A DNA stretch of 64,000 nt, from contig JAGTTD010000006.1 in assembly GCA_018398585.1 (NCBI GenBank), forward strand, positions 4,166,501 through 4,230,500, given 5' to 3'. This DNA is from Simmondsia chinensis. Its lineage: Eukaryota; Streptophyta; Magnoliopsida; Caryophyllales; Simmondsiaceae. The translations under genes were made by a program, and so were the position numbers. The notes below the pieces were generated by a model, which was not told where the DNA came from, did no database searches, and was given only the letters and a program-made list of their open reading frames with translations. Shown in pieces: positions 44,400-57,147 of the stretch; position 1 is the stretch's first letter, and each line of letters opens with the position of its first letter.

Positions 44400-46560
44400 T
44401 TTTTTTTGATAAATATCGGCATAACCGAAGATCAGACAGGCAGCTCGAAAAGACGAGGCCCAGGCCATTCTGTAAACGGAGGGTGGAACAAAAAGGGAAA
44501 CAAAAAAGCATCAAAACCAAAACACCTAAACTCGACAAAACAGACACCGAGCACACACTACCCAAGACGCGCACAAAACAAGCTCAGACCGGGAACCCAA
44601 AAGAAAAAGAACCAAACGACCGCGCGGGAAACCGAAGTAGGACTGAACCTCAACCACAAAACCACTCGCCTCATTTGGCCAGCAGATCTGCCACCATGGG
44701 TGGGTCGAAACCATCGAAATTAAAACCAACGCTTCTTCCCATGTCAATTACCCGCTCCGCTTGAAGGATCAACTCATCATACTTTGCTTCCGAGATCTTG
44801 TCGTATCGATTCTCCCTATTCCGTTTCTTCTTCTTCCCGGTTGTCTTTGACGATTTTCCCCATTTCACCTCCTTCCCCTTTTTTCGTTTGCCTGATGCGT
44901 TGTTATTTTTCGGTGTACTTTTCCTAGGCGACATGTCCTCAAGAAATTTCTAAAGCTCACGCTTTCCACTCTCTTTTTTCTTGTGCTTCAGCGTTTTTCT
45001 CTCCCTTTTTGTCAGTAGTCCTTTTCCTTTTCTCATCCCACCTCCACTGGGTCCCTCCACACAAGACTTTGACGTGTTCAAGGTAAAGGGCTCAAAACCT
45101 AGAGGAAACTCAGGTCCCGAGGACACAGAATCATTTTCACTGGCGGGGTCACGAGTTACATTCTCAAGATGCGATAGCTGAGCCTGAGGCTGATCTGAAC
45201 TGGCTATGTCACTCTCCACGCATTGGAGCAGAGGAGGCATATGTTGGTTTTCACGCACAACCTGAACTGGAATATGATCACCACATTGTGACGACAGATG
45301 GAGAAGAGAAGCATGCGGCCAGCTGCATTCCACAGACCACCTACCAACATACTGACCTTCAATGTGGATAGAAAGCTGACCCCGTGACAGCTCAGTTATG
45401 CTAACTCTGTCATACACTGGCCTAATAGTGCGACTTCTATGATCCCCATCACTCACGACTCCTATCCTGTGAATAGGGGAATGTTGAGTCAGTGTGGTAG
45501 GGCGCACTAGGGTAGAACATTGATGTTCCGAGTGCGGACTCAATGACGAAGAGGTCCGTTCTCTTGCTAATCTAGTCGATGCAGCTAAAGCAACAGCACT
45601 AGGTGAGTAATCTGGAATCATCTCTGTCCTACCCTACTTGACTAGGACCAATCGGGTCACTCCATTAAAATGGACTTGCACCATTTGATGAATTAGTGAA
45701 GGTGAGCATGTTTCGATGAGAAATCTGGCAGCATCAATGCATCTCATGGTTGACATCCTCGAGTCCGCCTTGACAAACTTCCCCCATAATCTCACGAGAT
45801 CAGAAAAGCATTCCTTAGTCCAGCATTGGACAGGAAGTCCAAAAACCTCGATCCATACTCTTCTGCTAAGTGAGCCAAGGATCTTGCAAGAGTATTTAGA
45901 AACCTTGTTGAATTTCCTAAGAAGAATCTCGCGATGAGGGCCGAGGTAGGACTCCACAGTCTCAGTGGAATCACAGACCAGGACGAAAGGGTTGGTGCTT
46001 AACCCATTAGGGGTTAGACCGTGGAGGACGTTCTCTGTGATAAAGGTGAGAATATTATCCAGACTCACCTCACCCGAAGTGTGCACAATAATAGACCGCT
46101 GAAGCCAATCCTTCACATTCTTGTTGGTGTTTGAAACCACAATCCTTGGAATGTCAAAACCCACATAGTCTCTAGTCTGAGTAGGAGGGGTCACATCCTG
46201 ATCATGTAAACGGCCGGTGTCTCTGTTCTGCTGAAACTCCCTTGAACGATGTTGGCTCCGGGCTGATGACTCAGTTGATCTTCTTGGTGGGTTAGCCCAT
46301 TCAACCCTAAGCTTAGCTTCCACCACCCATCTACCATTCATAGATGAAATTGCTCTAGCAGGTTCTCTCGGATTATGAAACCGGACAAAACCATACGAGC
46401 ATCTAGACCTCAGCCTCCTCTTAGCAGGAACAAAAACATCGTCTATTGACCTGAAATTACGGAAGACATACTTGAGCTAGGAGTTTGTTGTTCTCTCAGG
46501 TAAGCCATCAACGAATATGGACACCGTTTCTCAGGGTATTGCCATTGGTCTCCTGGTGTA
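44400..46560 (-). mobile_element. L1-type copy with ORF1 only
   Basis: On the minus strand an RRM/DUF4283-like ORF1 (46540-44671) is followed by about 260 bases of 3' UTR and an A-tract (plus-strand T-run at 44401-44408). No ORF2 sequence is present. No target duplication was found. Confidence 0.65.
44671..46540 (-). pseudogene. LINE ORF1-type RRM + DUF4283-like protein, interrupted
   Basis: One frame can be followed from an RRM with RNP2 (VSIFVDGLP) and RNP1 (CSYGFVRFHN), ending at SSMNGRWVVEAKLRVEWANP. Next comes a DUF4283-like region (VWIEVFGLPVQCWTKECFSD then LVRLWGKFVKAD, ARFLIETCSPSLIHQMVQV). Then a low-complexity Ser/Pro-rich part and a basic tail (KRERKTLKHKKKE; KKGKEVKWGKSSKTTGKKKK), ending DMGRSVGFNFDGFDP. 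Plant L1 ORF1 proteins bind element RNA with such domains. Stops break it: TAG after TTNS (about 46479, where TGG is likely), TAG at 45636-45634, and one near 44950. A cellular RRM retrogene is an alternative. Confidence 0.7.
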
Positions 46561-46569
46561 AATTGATGA

Positions 46570-48700
46570 ATGAGAGGGAGAGCGGTGGATTAGAATATTG
46601 GGCGGTGGTGTATCAATCTAAATGTTTCGAATGAACGCCCCATACTGTAAGAAGTATTCTAAGATATTTTACATTAGAAGAGGATGATGACAAGTGCAAA
46701 CTCGGGCCATTTCCGACTTAGGTCAAAGTAGTTACCGTTACATCAACCCTTAATAATTAATTTCAAAAAAAAAATAAAGTGGTTGTCTATACATTATTCA
46801 CATTTCAAACATAATGGAAATTCACATGAGAAAACCTATGACGGAGGTAAAGTCACTGATGTAACGCGTAAGTGAAAAGTAAAGAAAATAGAAGGTTCAA
46901 CAGCCTTCCTTTAAATTTCTATTATGAAAATAATAAAAACAAAGAAGAAAATAGTTTAACCTAATTCTCACACCCCGAGAGTAGAGGAAAAACACATAAA
47001 ACAATGATAAATTCTCTAAAACAATTGAACTCTCTAAATACTAGTCTTCCTCTTGTTTAAGTAGTAGAGAAAATTCATCTAAAATAAAAGACATAAAAGA
47101 TAAATAAAAGACTAAAAGATAATTGTAAAAATAACCATTAATTATCTAAATAGCTAATAATTATATCTAATCTACTAGCTAACATAATGGATGACAACTC
47201 TTCAAGCCATATCTCTATCTGCGTCTATCCTTATCTCGCCAAGCAACCCATCTCGCTAAGAACCCGATCCGCCAAGATATGGAATGCATCAACCATCCTC
47301 CCCTACTCTTAACACCTTGATACGACTGCTACCCAATTATAGTCTTTTCACCAGCTCATTACAGATTGTTCATAAGTCATTGAAGACATTAGAGTACTAT
47401 ATTTTCTGTGCACATAGTCGTTATTATTCAATTATGTTTAATTATTAAAAAAATAATTTTATTCATTTATTTTCGTATTTTATTCCCTCCGAAGATGCCC
47501 CTTGAAAACCTAGGAAGTGATCAAATTGAGGAAATTCAGATGCAAATCCACTTAATAATGTACACCTAAAAAGGAAAAGGAGGCACAACTGTGGAGATGC
47601 TATTTGTCTAAGACTTTTCATCATTGCAGGGTACGAAAAAAATTTTTTTCCCGATAATTAAGAGGGACGGAAATGTTCCGAACAATATAGAGAGTTAACT
47701 CTAAAGAAAAAATAAAATCAAAAACTAAGAAAAATGGTACAAAATTGACAGTCTTAGTCTAAAAGCAGGCCACGGTTGAAGCTGGGTTAAACAAGGCAGG
47801 AAAATACTATATGTACTAAACTAATATATGTAGTTTGTGTCTAGTTGATTGCTTATAATGAAATTCAAAAATATCTAGTCGTTTGTATGAGTATTAGTCA
47901 TGTACTAACTAGTATTCATATTTTATGATATCGTAGTCGGTTATGTGGACTTTGTCCATCCACACGACCCCACTTTGTGAGAAGAGATTTCAGAAATAGG
48001 TTTACACGGAACCTTTTTTTTTTTTTTTTTTTAATTGCGGTGTGGGTCATATGCAGTACAAGGGACAAAATCATATTTGAGAATTAGTACCGTTGAGTGG
48101 AAGAAGATATTTTCTAGAGCGTCTCAATGTGGTTGGGGTTTTTGGTGTGCACATAGCGTTCTAATTTTCCATATAGACATGAGGATATCGCTCGACGTGT
48201 TGATTACATCATAAAGTAGACGAATTAATAGTTGCATATAGTGAACGACTACATGGTATAAGTGTAGTTTCATGTGTGCTATAATCATGTAATTTTATAC
48301 TTCCTTTGTAGTTTCATGTGAGTTAATTGAAAATTGAAAAATTAATTTAAATTTGTAGGTGTGATCAGACTATAACCAAATAGAAGAGACGAACCATGGT
48401 GGAAGGTTCGAGAGGGAGGTAATATGAAGAAAATGAAATAAGGTGAGAACTTATCACGTATTGAAGCGATTAATCTCTATTTTCTGAGCTAGCAAGGTCT
48501 AAGGAAGTCGTATGCGAATAAATGTTCGAGAGATGTATTGTAATTTCTTTGCTTTCCAAATGGCTATTTGAAACTTGTCTAGACATCGGATGCTTTTTAG
48601 GACTCGTACTTTATTATCGAAAAAGATGCAAATAAGTAAGTTTAATTATAGTTTTATATTGGGGAAATATCTACAATTGTGAAATCATTTATCGATAAAA
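46570..48700. other. AT-rich repeat-derived DNA, no gene
   Basis: 46860-47300 is related by eye to 59890-60400 (CGTAAGTGAAAA; CTAATTCTCA(C/T)AC..CGAGA(G/A)TAGA; TCGCTAAGA), suggesting a dispersed LTR-like repeat. At about 47650 a T-run plus CCCGATAATTAAGAGG with GGTACAAAATT resembles the L1-type 3' end at 22630. A T24-like tract lies near 48010. Confidence 0.45.
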
Positions 48701-48713
48701 TTTTAACTTTACA

Positions 48714-49010
48714 TTGTCAAGGAACCATAATGCTTAAGCTTATAGGTAAAACCAAGATTGGTTTTATACTTTAACATGCCCCCTCACGCAAATGCCAATT
48801 GGACTTGAAGCGTAGATATTGCACAAGCCCACCTCACACCTTTGTGCTTTTAAGTTATATTAATATTAAAAGTGGAGGCTATTGGGATTCGAACTCGTGA
48901 TCTCTTGGTCAATAGGGCTCAGATACCATGTCAAGGAACCAGCTTTGCCAAAAATTTAAGCTTATCAGTGAAGGCTCAAGATTGGTTTTATGCTTTAACA
49001 TACATCACTA
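48714..49010 (-). repeat. tRNA-motif-bearing SINE/TRIM-like repeat with terminal direct repeats
   Basis: TGTCAAGGAACCA..TTAAGCTTAT..AAGATTGGTTTTAT(A/G)CTTTAACAT occurs at 48716-48778 and 48931-49001. The minus strand between them reads CATGGTATCTGAGCCC, then GAGATCACGAGTTCGAATCC, which recalls a PBS-like motif and a tRNA B box. This could be a small LTR-type (TRIM) element or a SINE-like unit. It has no coding capacity. Confidence 0.5.
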
Positions 49011-50860
49011 CTATACATTAAAGAAGGAGGGCAAGTTTAGAGGTCTTCAATATGGTAATTAATTGTAGACCTACAAATTAAACAAGAGAAGACTAACCTA
49101 GAATCGTGATTATTAATAGGTGTTTAAAAATATTATCCTTTTAAACTTTTCTACAAAATATATTGCCTTCAATTCTTTTTAACTTTTTGAGTGAAAAAAA
49201 TAAAAAATAGAAAATCGAAAAGGGTAAAAGAAATCATTCTTCAAAACTTACTGTTGGAAAAATGACACAAGTTAAAAATGTTTTGAAACATAACTTGTTC
49301 TTGGTAAGTCCATTCTACACGTAAACTTTATCACTGTAAATAAGAAGACTCATGTTGACATCTTGAAATAAGTTAAGGTTAAGAAATAGACGGGAACCTC
49401 ATGTACTCTACTTACCTGCCACGCTCAGGCTCGGGCAAGGGTGGGGGTGTTCTTTTTAGCAGAAATATTTTTTTTATTTTTGGAAAATGTTGTGGCTAAG
49501 AATAAATGCTTACGACTCTTCCAAACGGGTGCCTCCACCTAGTTTGCAGTGCAACATTGACTTGCCCATTTTCCGAAGAAAGCATGTTGGTGTAGCTGTT
49601 TAACACAAATACTTGGTGACTGTTGGGGAAGGTTGGCATCTCTTTCTAATTGACACAAGTTAAAAAATAGGACAAAAATAGAATCCTACATTGGCGGCTT
49701 GGAAGACGAAATGCCAATATATATACCCAGTGACTTACTCCATCTATTGTCAATTGATTTTGAGATAAAACCTTCTTTAATGTGTATCACCGACAGCCAC
49801 CTCTACTCCTATATAAACTCGGTTTTGGCGAGGTCTTAGAGCATTCAGAAATCAGAAATAATACCTTCTCTCTTCTCTCTCGCTCTATCAGCACTTCTCC
49901 AAAGTTTGGATAAAGTTCTAGTGACACTCCTATCTGGCGATTAACCAGTGCACATTAAGAGTTGGATCACGTTAATATGCCACTGTAACAATGTGTGCAC
50001 CTAAGCAGCGGTAAAATCGTCCCTTAGGACAGTGGAGTTGACTACGGTGCAGTATTATCATTTTGTAAAGTCTCTCTAACTGCTCCTCTTGTTGTATTTG
50101 AATATTACCTATTATTTCTGACACTTATTTTTAGTTTCTTAAAAATAAATAAATATAAATAGAACACAATATCCACCAAACACGCTCTATGATAATTAAA
50201 TCATAAGTATATTTCCTATATAACTAAAGCGAATCTATAATGACAAGACAAAAAGTACTAATTAATGTAGGGGTATTTAGTGAAGCAATATCTAATTCAA
50301 AAGTATTAGTATTAGAGCTTTACTTTAAAGGTATAGTGTTATTTTAGGTCAAAAGGTGTGAAGTTCGATTTCCTTCTTGAACCTCTTTTTGAGGAATTTT
50401 TGACTTAAATGGCTCCCATAATGTGTGGGCCGCTGTATGGAACAGGGTTTACCATGTAGTCGGATTCCTCGTTAGCAAAAATAACTAAAATTATTAAATT
50501 ATCCTAATATTAGTATTTTTGTCACGGCAATAAATGATTATGAGATTTTTTTTTTTTTTTTTTTTGGGTTGGGGGGGTGTGTTGTGGTGGAAATCGAAGG
50601 GGTCATGAGTTGGGGTACGGTTGGTGAGAAGCAATGTGTCCCATCTTTCGTTATATAAAATCACAGCCTGCGTTTGCATGTCTATATATACATATATATA
50701 ATTTTTTGAGTTTTTTAAAATAAAAAAATACTTTTCAATGAATAAAGAAGTTTTTAAAGTGAAAGTAGAAAAAAAAAATTATTTTGATTTAAAATTGAAA
50801 TATAATTAAAACAAAATAAAAAAATAAAAATCTGGTGATAGACTTCCAGGATACTAATTA
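49011..50860 (+). repeat. AT-rich DNA with a probable solo LTR at ~49622-50100
   Basis: TGTTGGGGAAGG (49622) begins a stretch with a good TATA box (CTCCTATATAAACTC, 49806-49820), a CT-rich putative transcript start near 49865 and TTGTTGTATTTG near 50090. That fits an LTR, but no second LTR or internal domain is present. A T/G-rich tract is at 50545-50580. No gene is seen. Confidence 0.4.
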
Positions 50861-50864
50861 TTAT

Positions 50865-52224
50865 TGCGAATTCTTGAAAAAGAAATATCGTCATTAAGAA
50901 TTTTGAAAAAGATTTGATTATAATAAAATACACTGAGTCAAATCAAGTGTGGAAATCTTTTCTCCGAGATCTCACTTGGGACCCGTATGATCAAATTGTG
51001 AAAGAGATTAATTTTTTCAAAAACGCTTTTGCAAAAATTCTTTTATAAAAGGTCTTATCAATATAGAAATATTTTATTGTGAAATTCTTTTAGTTTTTAC
51101 TTTAATGAAAGAATATTATGTTTCTACTTCTATTTAAAATTAGAACAATAACTTCTAATTTTATTTAAAAATATATTTTACTTTCAGATCAAACACACTC
51201 TTAATTCGACTCATTCCAATACGTCAATACTAGCAAGTCGACACGAATCGACCTGTTGGCAATCTGTAAAAGATGAGAGCCCTAATAGATTAATGAAATA
51301 TAGATTCTTATTATCTTTTACCCAAAAGTCAAACTTAATTCCTTTATGATGATAATATAAAGTGTTGAGGATCTATTTATTCAATTTGAAAAATTATTAT
51401 TAATTTTAATTATTTTTTAGATTAGTTTTTTTTTTCCCCCTTACATGTGAGTGAATATGTCTTTATCTCAAAAATATTAATTCTAGTTTTGATTATGATA
51501 TAAATAGAAGGATAAATTGTGGAAAACTCTTTATTTTTTGATTCAATAACATAAAATCCCTTGACTAAAAGAAAAGGAAAAAGAAAACCTTCTCACCAAT
51601 AAAATACAATATTTAACCTCTAACTTTTAAAAAATTCATTACTTTGCCGTAGATCAACTTTTTATTACCATTTTATGACCGCATCCAAAAATTTAGAAGT
51701 TTTATATTTTTAGCAAAAAATAAGGGGATTTTTTATATTTGTGCAAAAATAATAGATTTAATTAATCATAGTAACGACATTATAAATTTAGAAGACAAAA
51801 TAATATTTTTGAAATTTTTATAAAAATATTATAAGATAAAATACAATAATTTTAGTTAAAAATAATTTAAAATTTAGATTATAACAAATTTAAAATTTAA
51901 AAATTTGTACAAAATTAAAAAAATTGAAAACAAATTATTGAAAAATTATATTTTCAAAAAATATAATAATATTTTTTAACTTTGGTCAATTTTTAAAAAA
52001 ATTTATTTTCCCATAATTTATTTTTATATTTTAATTCTAAATTTGGTTATATAATTTTGATTTTTATTTTTAACAAAAATTATTATATTTTATCTTATAA
52101 TATTTTTCTATAAAAATTTTGAAAATGTTTTGTTATATTCCAAATTTATAATGTAATTCAACAACAATAATAATAGTACAATGCCTAAAATAGGCTTCCA
52201 CCATGGCATGATTCTGGAAGGTAA
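50865..52224. repeat. Segmental tandem duplication, copy 1
   Basis: Starts at AATTCTTGAAAAAGAAATAT (50869) and ends GGCATGATTCTGGAAGGTAA. Copy 2 is 52497-52558 joined to 57772-59440. The copies share ordered unique blocks such as TCGACTCATTCCAATACGTC and AATAAAGTGTTGAGGATCT-like text. AT-rich and without genes. Confidence 0.9.
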
Positions 52225-52496
52225 TTGAACAGATTGCATAGAAGGAGTAGGGGCTTGGTCGATTTGTTTTCGTGTCTTTTGTTTTGTTTCACCTATTCTT
52301 GGTTCACTATAAGTCCTCTCCAAAGGTGGTTGAGACATTAAGTGTACGACAGTTTTGCCTTTTTTTTATCTTGTAATCCCATCTTCTGAGATTGGGATAT
52401 CATATTATTTTTTGTAATTTTGTTCCCTATTTTTATATGGCTTGACTCAAAATTCGTTGGTATGAGTTTCCTATTTTGTATTACGACTTTGTCACT
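52225..52496. other. Spacer between duplication copies
   Basis: About 270 bases with a short minus-strand frame (MSQPPLERTYSEPRIGETK) of unknown origin. No firm call. Confidence 0.4.
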
Positions 52497-52558
52497 AATT
52501 CTTAAAAAAGAAATATCGTCATTAAGAATTCTAAAAAAGATTTGATTATAATAAAATG
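52497..52558. repeat. Segmental duplication, copy 2, left part
   Basis: AATTCTTAAAAAAGAAATAT through ATAATAAAATG corresponds to 50869-50928. It is split from its continuation by the copia insertion. Confidence 0.9.
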
Positions 52559-52713
52559 TGTGATTATATGAGTTAGTGAGCATACCCAATAGGGTTGCTG
52601 AGGCATATATTTAAGGTAATGAGAGGAGGAATAATTACAGAATATAATCGAAATAATATCAGAATAAAATCAATATGGATACTATCCCTAATACATTGAT
52701 ACTATCCCTAATA
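52559..52713 (-). repeat. Copia 3' LTR
   Basis: Minus strand begins TATTAGGGATAGTATC and ends AATCACA. CATTGATACTATCCCTAATA duplicates the edge sequence, explaining the extra 20 bases. Confidence 0.92.
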
Positions 52714-52724
52714 CGCCCCCTCAA
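52714..52724 (-). other. Polypurine tract
   Basis: TTGAGGGGGCG abuts the 3' LTR, the position expected for the plus-strand primer. Confidence 0.75.
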
Positions 52725-53592
52725 TCTGTGCGAAGGGGACCAATGTGCAGATTGGCTTCATGATAGTGGAAGCAATCAGTAGCCAACCCCTTGGTGAATA
52801 TGTCAGCAACCTGTTTGGTGGTAGGAGTGTATCGAACCTGGATATCACCCTTAACAACCTTCTCACGAACGTAGTAAAAATCAACATCAACGTGTTTGGT
52901 GCGATCATTGGAGATAGCATTGGCAGCCAAGTAAGTAGTAGACACGTTATCATAGTACACAAGAATCGATCCAGAATGGCGGAGGCCTAAGTCACGCATG
53001 AGGTAACGGATCCAATCACATTCAGCGACAACCTTGGCAACGGCGCGATATTCAGACTCAGTGGAGGACTTGGCAACCGTTGGCTGCTTCTTAGCGTGCC
53101 ATGAGATGAGGTTAGGGCCGAGGAACAGAGCAAAGCCCGTAGTGGAGTGACGGGTGTCAAGACAGCCACCCCAATCAGCATCAGCATAAGCAGTGACAGA
53201 TGTGCAGGAACCCGGAGCTATGGTGAGACCATGGTCAGGCGTGGGCTTCAGGTATTGAAGGATGCGTATAATCATCTGCCAATGGGAAGTAGTGGGAGCG
53301 TGCATAAACTGGGAGACACGATTGACCGCATATGCAATATCCGGACGGGTCATGGTGAGATACTGGAGCACGCCCACCGCACTACGGAACTCGGTCGGGT
53401 CAAGAAGATGAGACCCGCCAGCCACAGAGGGTTGTGCCCGAGCTGGTAGAGGAGTTTGTACAGGTTTCGCCTCAAGCATGTCATGCTTGCCCAGTAAGTC
53501 AAGGTGTACTTATGTTGGGATAGGAAAAGGCCATGTTTGGTTAATTTGGTCTTGATGCCAAGAAAATAGTGGAGAGGGCCTAGGTCTTTCAT
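52721..53592 (-). pseudogene. Copia RT C-terminus and RNase H
   Basis: [16 protein letters not shown] (from about 53598) is followed after a single-base frameshift near 53490 by [96 protein letters not shown] and the terminal KHVDVDFYYVREKV..VADIFTKGL. RNase H removes the RNA strand during reverse transcription. Confidence 0.92.
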
Positions 53593-53598
53593 GGCGAA

Positions 53599-55335
53599 CT
53601 AAGTGAAGAGAGAAGCAGTGAGGCGAGTGAGTAAAGAGGAATCAGAACCAGTAAGGATAATGTCATCCACATACAGTAAAAGGCACACAATGCTATGAGG
53701 CGATCGATGTATGAAAAGAGAGGGATCAACTTTACTACAATAGAAACTTAGACTATAAAGGAACGTACTAAACCAATGAAACCATGCCCTAGGTGCTTGT
53801 TTGAGACCATACAGGGCCTTATGCAAGCGGCATACATGCGTGGAAAACTTCAGGTGTATAAAACCCGAAGGCTGACATATGTACACCTCTTCTTTGAGAA
53901 ATCCATGTAAAAACGCATTTTTGGCATCTAGTTGAAAAATGGATCACTTGTTAGTAACAACAAGCGCAAGTATGAACCTGATGGTGGTGGGTTTAACCAC
54001 AGGGCTAAACATTTCAAAATAGTCAAGACCCTCACGCTGGTGAAAGCCCTGAGCAACGAGACGAGCTTTAAAACGATCAACCGAGCCATCAGGTTTATAC
54101 TTAACTTTGTACTTCCTAGTACTACCGACTACATTTTGAGAGGGAGAGGCGGGTACGAGATCCCATGTCTGGTTTTGAATAAGTGCATTGAATTCCTCAG
54201 CCATGGCTTCCTGCCACTGAGGGTTTTTAATAGCCTGAGAAAAACATGATGGTTTCTGAACCACAACAATAGAGCTAAGAGACAAAATGTGCTTGGATTT
54301 ACGTATCCCGTCTTTAAGGCGGGTGTGCATGGGATGGACATTCGCGGTGGCAGAAGCAACCATGGGCGTGGGGGACGGCCCAGAGTGATCAACCAAGGAG
54401 ATCACAGTGGAGCAGTTCGGGGAAGCCGGGTGTGCGCCCCCTGGGTCGGGAGTAGCACTCGTCCCGGCCGTGGAGACCACGGTGGTGAGGTTAGATGCGG
54501 TAGCCAAGGGGGAGGAGGTGGGAAAAACGGCGGGCGAAGATGGACCCAACAGCCCACCCGAGGCCACAGGGAATAGACCCAGGGCGAGCGAATATGGGGG
54601 TGACACACGAGGCGCAGTTGAGTAGTTAGCGTGAGCTAGAATTGGACTTGGAAGAGGGACATCAACTAGGGCTAGACTTGACAGCACATGCATACTAGAC
54701 ACGATGTCGGGATAAGGAAACAGATGTTTAACAAAATGCACATGACGATTAGTGTAGACACGACCAGTAGTGGGGTTCAAGCACCGGTACCCCTTGTAAC
54801 GTCCTGCATACCCCATAAACACGCATGGCATGGCACGTGGGGCCAATTTATGCGGAGTATGGGATGTAATGTTAGGATAACAAGCACACCCAAAGACCCG
54901 AAAGAAGTTGTAATCTGGCGCCTTTTTAAACAATTTTTCAAAAGGTGTAATATTTTGTAAGTTTGGAGTGGGCAACCGGTTTATAATGTAACATGTAGTG
55001 CAAACAGCATCAGCCCAAAACTTTGGATGAAAACGCGCTTGAAAAAGCGGGGTCCGTACCATTTCACTTAAATGTTGATGCTTTCGTTCCGCCACCCTAT
55101 TTTGTTGTGGGGTATCAGGACAGGAGAGGCGGAAGTGAATGCCATGGGTGCGACAAAGGGTGGCCATGGGCCTGTTGTCAAACTCACGACCTCCATCACT
55201 TTGAAAGCATTTAATTTTAAGATTAAATTGATTTTCAACTAGGGCCTTAAAATCAGAAAAGATGGAGTACACTTCATCCTTCCGTTGCATCGGGTAGAGC
55301 CAAGTGAAGCGAGTGAAGTCATCAACAAAAAGCAC
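53599..55335 (-). pseudogene. Copia integrase and reverse transcriptase
   Basis: One frame carries the integrase catalytic core (FVDDFTRFTWLYPMQRKDEV, CFQSDGGREF, GIHFRLSCPDTPQQNRVAER), its GKR-like region (FGCACYP..CVFMGYA..KGYRCLNP), a variable linker rich in Ser/Pro/Thr, then RT (WDLVPASP, YKVKYKPDGSVDRFKARLVA, AKNAFLHGFLKEEV, KALYGLKQAPRAWF, LLLYVDDIILTGSDS with catalytic DD). A TGA at 53944-53946 (probably from TGG) interrupts RT, and a TAG precedes FAMKDLG. Confidence 0.94.
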
Positions 55336-55369
55336 ATAATACCGAAAGGTGGAATCGGGAACAACTTAA

Positions 55370-56027
55370 TTATAATGGTAAAGTAGTATCATGTAACACA
55401 CGAGAAAAAGGTAAACGACGTGACTTTCCTAAACAACATGCAAAACAATGAGTTATTGTGCTAGAACGAGAAATGCCAGTAATCAATGAGCGAGTACGTA
55501 AAGTGTCCAAAACAGAGTTCCCTAAATGACCTAATCGCCTATGCCATAGCTCAGTCGTAGCTATCCGTGCAACAAGTCTAGTAGGATAAGGAGAAAACCC
55601 GTATGGGGCCTTCACTGCGTATCCTAAGGAGTGGCATTCCCGTAGCCTTGTCCTTGACACAAAAGGAAGAAGAATCGAATTCAACAACATAGTGATTATC
55701 ACGATACAACTGTTTAATAGACAATAGGTTATATGTAAGACCAAGAACCAACATAACATTAGGAAGCAACGGGTCACGAGTTTTAGTACGAATTTTCAAA
55801 AAGTTAACATGTGTAACCAGTAATAAAGACCCATTGCCAACTTGTATTGATTTTGAACCATGATAAACATTGTGTTGAGTTAAAATACCTGCATTGGAAG
55901 TCATATGATTGAACACCCCGGAGCCCGGGGTACCATGTAGGATCAGCATGATCAGTGACAGACATGGCCCAGAGGGATTGGGAGAGATCAGAATTGACAT
56001 AACGGTGAGGGCAAAGCGAGGCAACAT
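55370..56027 (-). pseudogene. Copia protease and gag-pre-integrase region
   Basis: The protease motif reads PGSGVFNHMTSN where family members have D-S/T-G-A..NHMT, so the catalytic aspartate appears replaced by glycine. Downstream are VGNGSLLLVTHVNFLKI and ATTELWHRRLGHLGNSVLDT with HCFACCLGKSRRLPF, the HHCC-type gag-pre-integrase zinc region. Frames shift near 55580-55780. Confidence 0.85.
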
Positions 56028-56080
56028 GACCAGCTTGATGACAAATTTGACAAACTAAGGGACCATCACCGAGTATACCA

Positions 56081-57147
56081 TCATGAGGTGGACGAGAGCG
56101 CGTACCTACAGAGCGACCCCAATTTTGTGGATGCGGAGGAGAGGAGCACCAGTAGGAACCATACCCGTACCAGGAGACTATTGTTGGCCTTGACCGTGTG
56201 TGCCACGACCCCCATTATTCCCATTGCGATTGTGTTGTTGTGTCCACGACCCTTACAACCACGCCCTCCATGACCCCGACCAGAACCTGAAGAGTCCGAC
56301 AGCGCACTACTGGCTGCAAGGGCATGACCTTGATCAACGGAAGAGCGAGCGTGTATGCGAGAAAGAGCAGCTTCCTCATCTAACAATGCAGTCTTGAGTT
56401 GTTCAAAAGGGAAGTTACGAGACGACTGGCGAGTAAACGTATTGAATGCGGCGTACTCCGGGGGTAGGACGAACAGTGTATAGTGGAGGAGCTCACGGTT
56501 GGAAACCGGTGAATCTATGGCTGCTAAGTCATCCGCTATGGTTTTAAGTTCAATGAGGTAAGCGGTCATGGTTTAATTTTCTTTACATAGAGTGACAAGT
56601 AGGGAGCGAAGGTTAAATTCCTTAGCTAGGGAGTGGTCACGAAACCGTTTGGCTAGGGCATTCCACATCTTGCGAGATGTGGGATGATGAATAACATCAT
56701 TAAAGACTGGGAGGGCAAGGGAAGCAGATAGACATGCCCTAATATTTTGGTCAATACAGGACCAGGTTATGGCGTCAGGGTTAGCAATATAGTGGCCTGT
56801 GAGCGTAGAAATTTCCTCGGGGGGACAAGGGTTGGAGCCATCGACGAAACCCATGAGTCGATGACCGCGAAGGACCATAGATACTTGTTCCCGCCAAGTA
56901 GTATAATCAGTGGGGGTTTCTAGTTTAATGGTAACTAAATTAGTGATTGAGGAGGGGGAAGCGGGCTCATTTGGGAAGGGAGTGCCGTGAGAGACGGCGC
57001 TCCGGCCACAAGGGAGGTAGTATAATTTAATAAATTAAGGGAGGAAGGAGGAAGACCAAAATTATACGCAGAGGATAAATTACCCGGGGGAGGAGGAATC
57101 GAGAGCCCGTGGTTGAACCCGGAGGAAAGAGGGGCGGACGAGAGCAA
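56081..57147 (-). pseudogene. Copia gag, frameshifted
   Basis: Pieces: an N-terminal Pro/Ser/Leu-rich part (57147-56935); TTWREQVSMVLRGHRLMGFV (frame change near 56930); WNALAKRFRDHSLAKEFNLR; TAA near 56572 in KEN*TMTAYLIELKTIADDL; and a Gly/Arg-rich C-terminus (SGSGRGHGGRGCKGRGHNN), partly frameshifted before a decayed CCHC. Gag forms the particle in which reverse transcription occurs. Confidence 0.88.

Noticed and set aside
48880..48930. tRNA gene, from a B-box-like GAGTTCGAATCCC
   Set aside because: No cloverleaf can be formed around it; it sits in a repeat with terminal direct repeats, probably a SINE/TRIM-like element.
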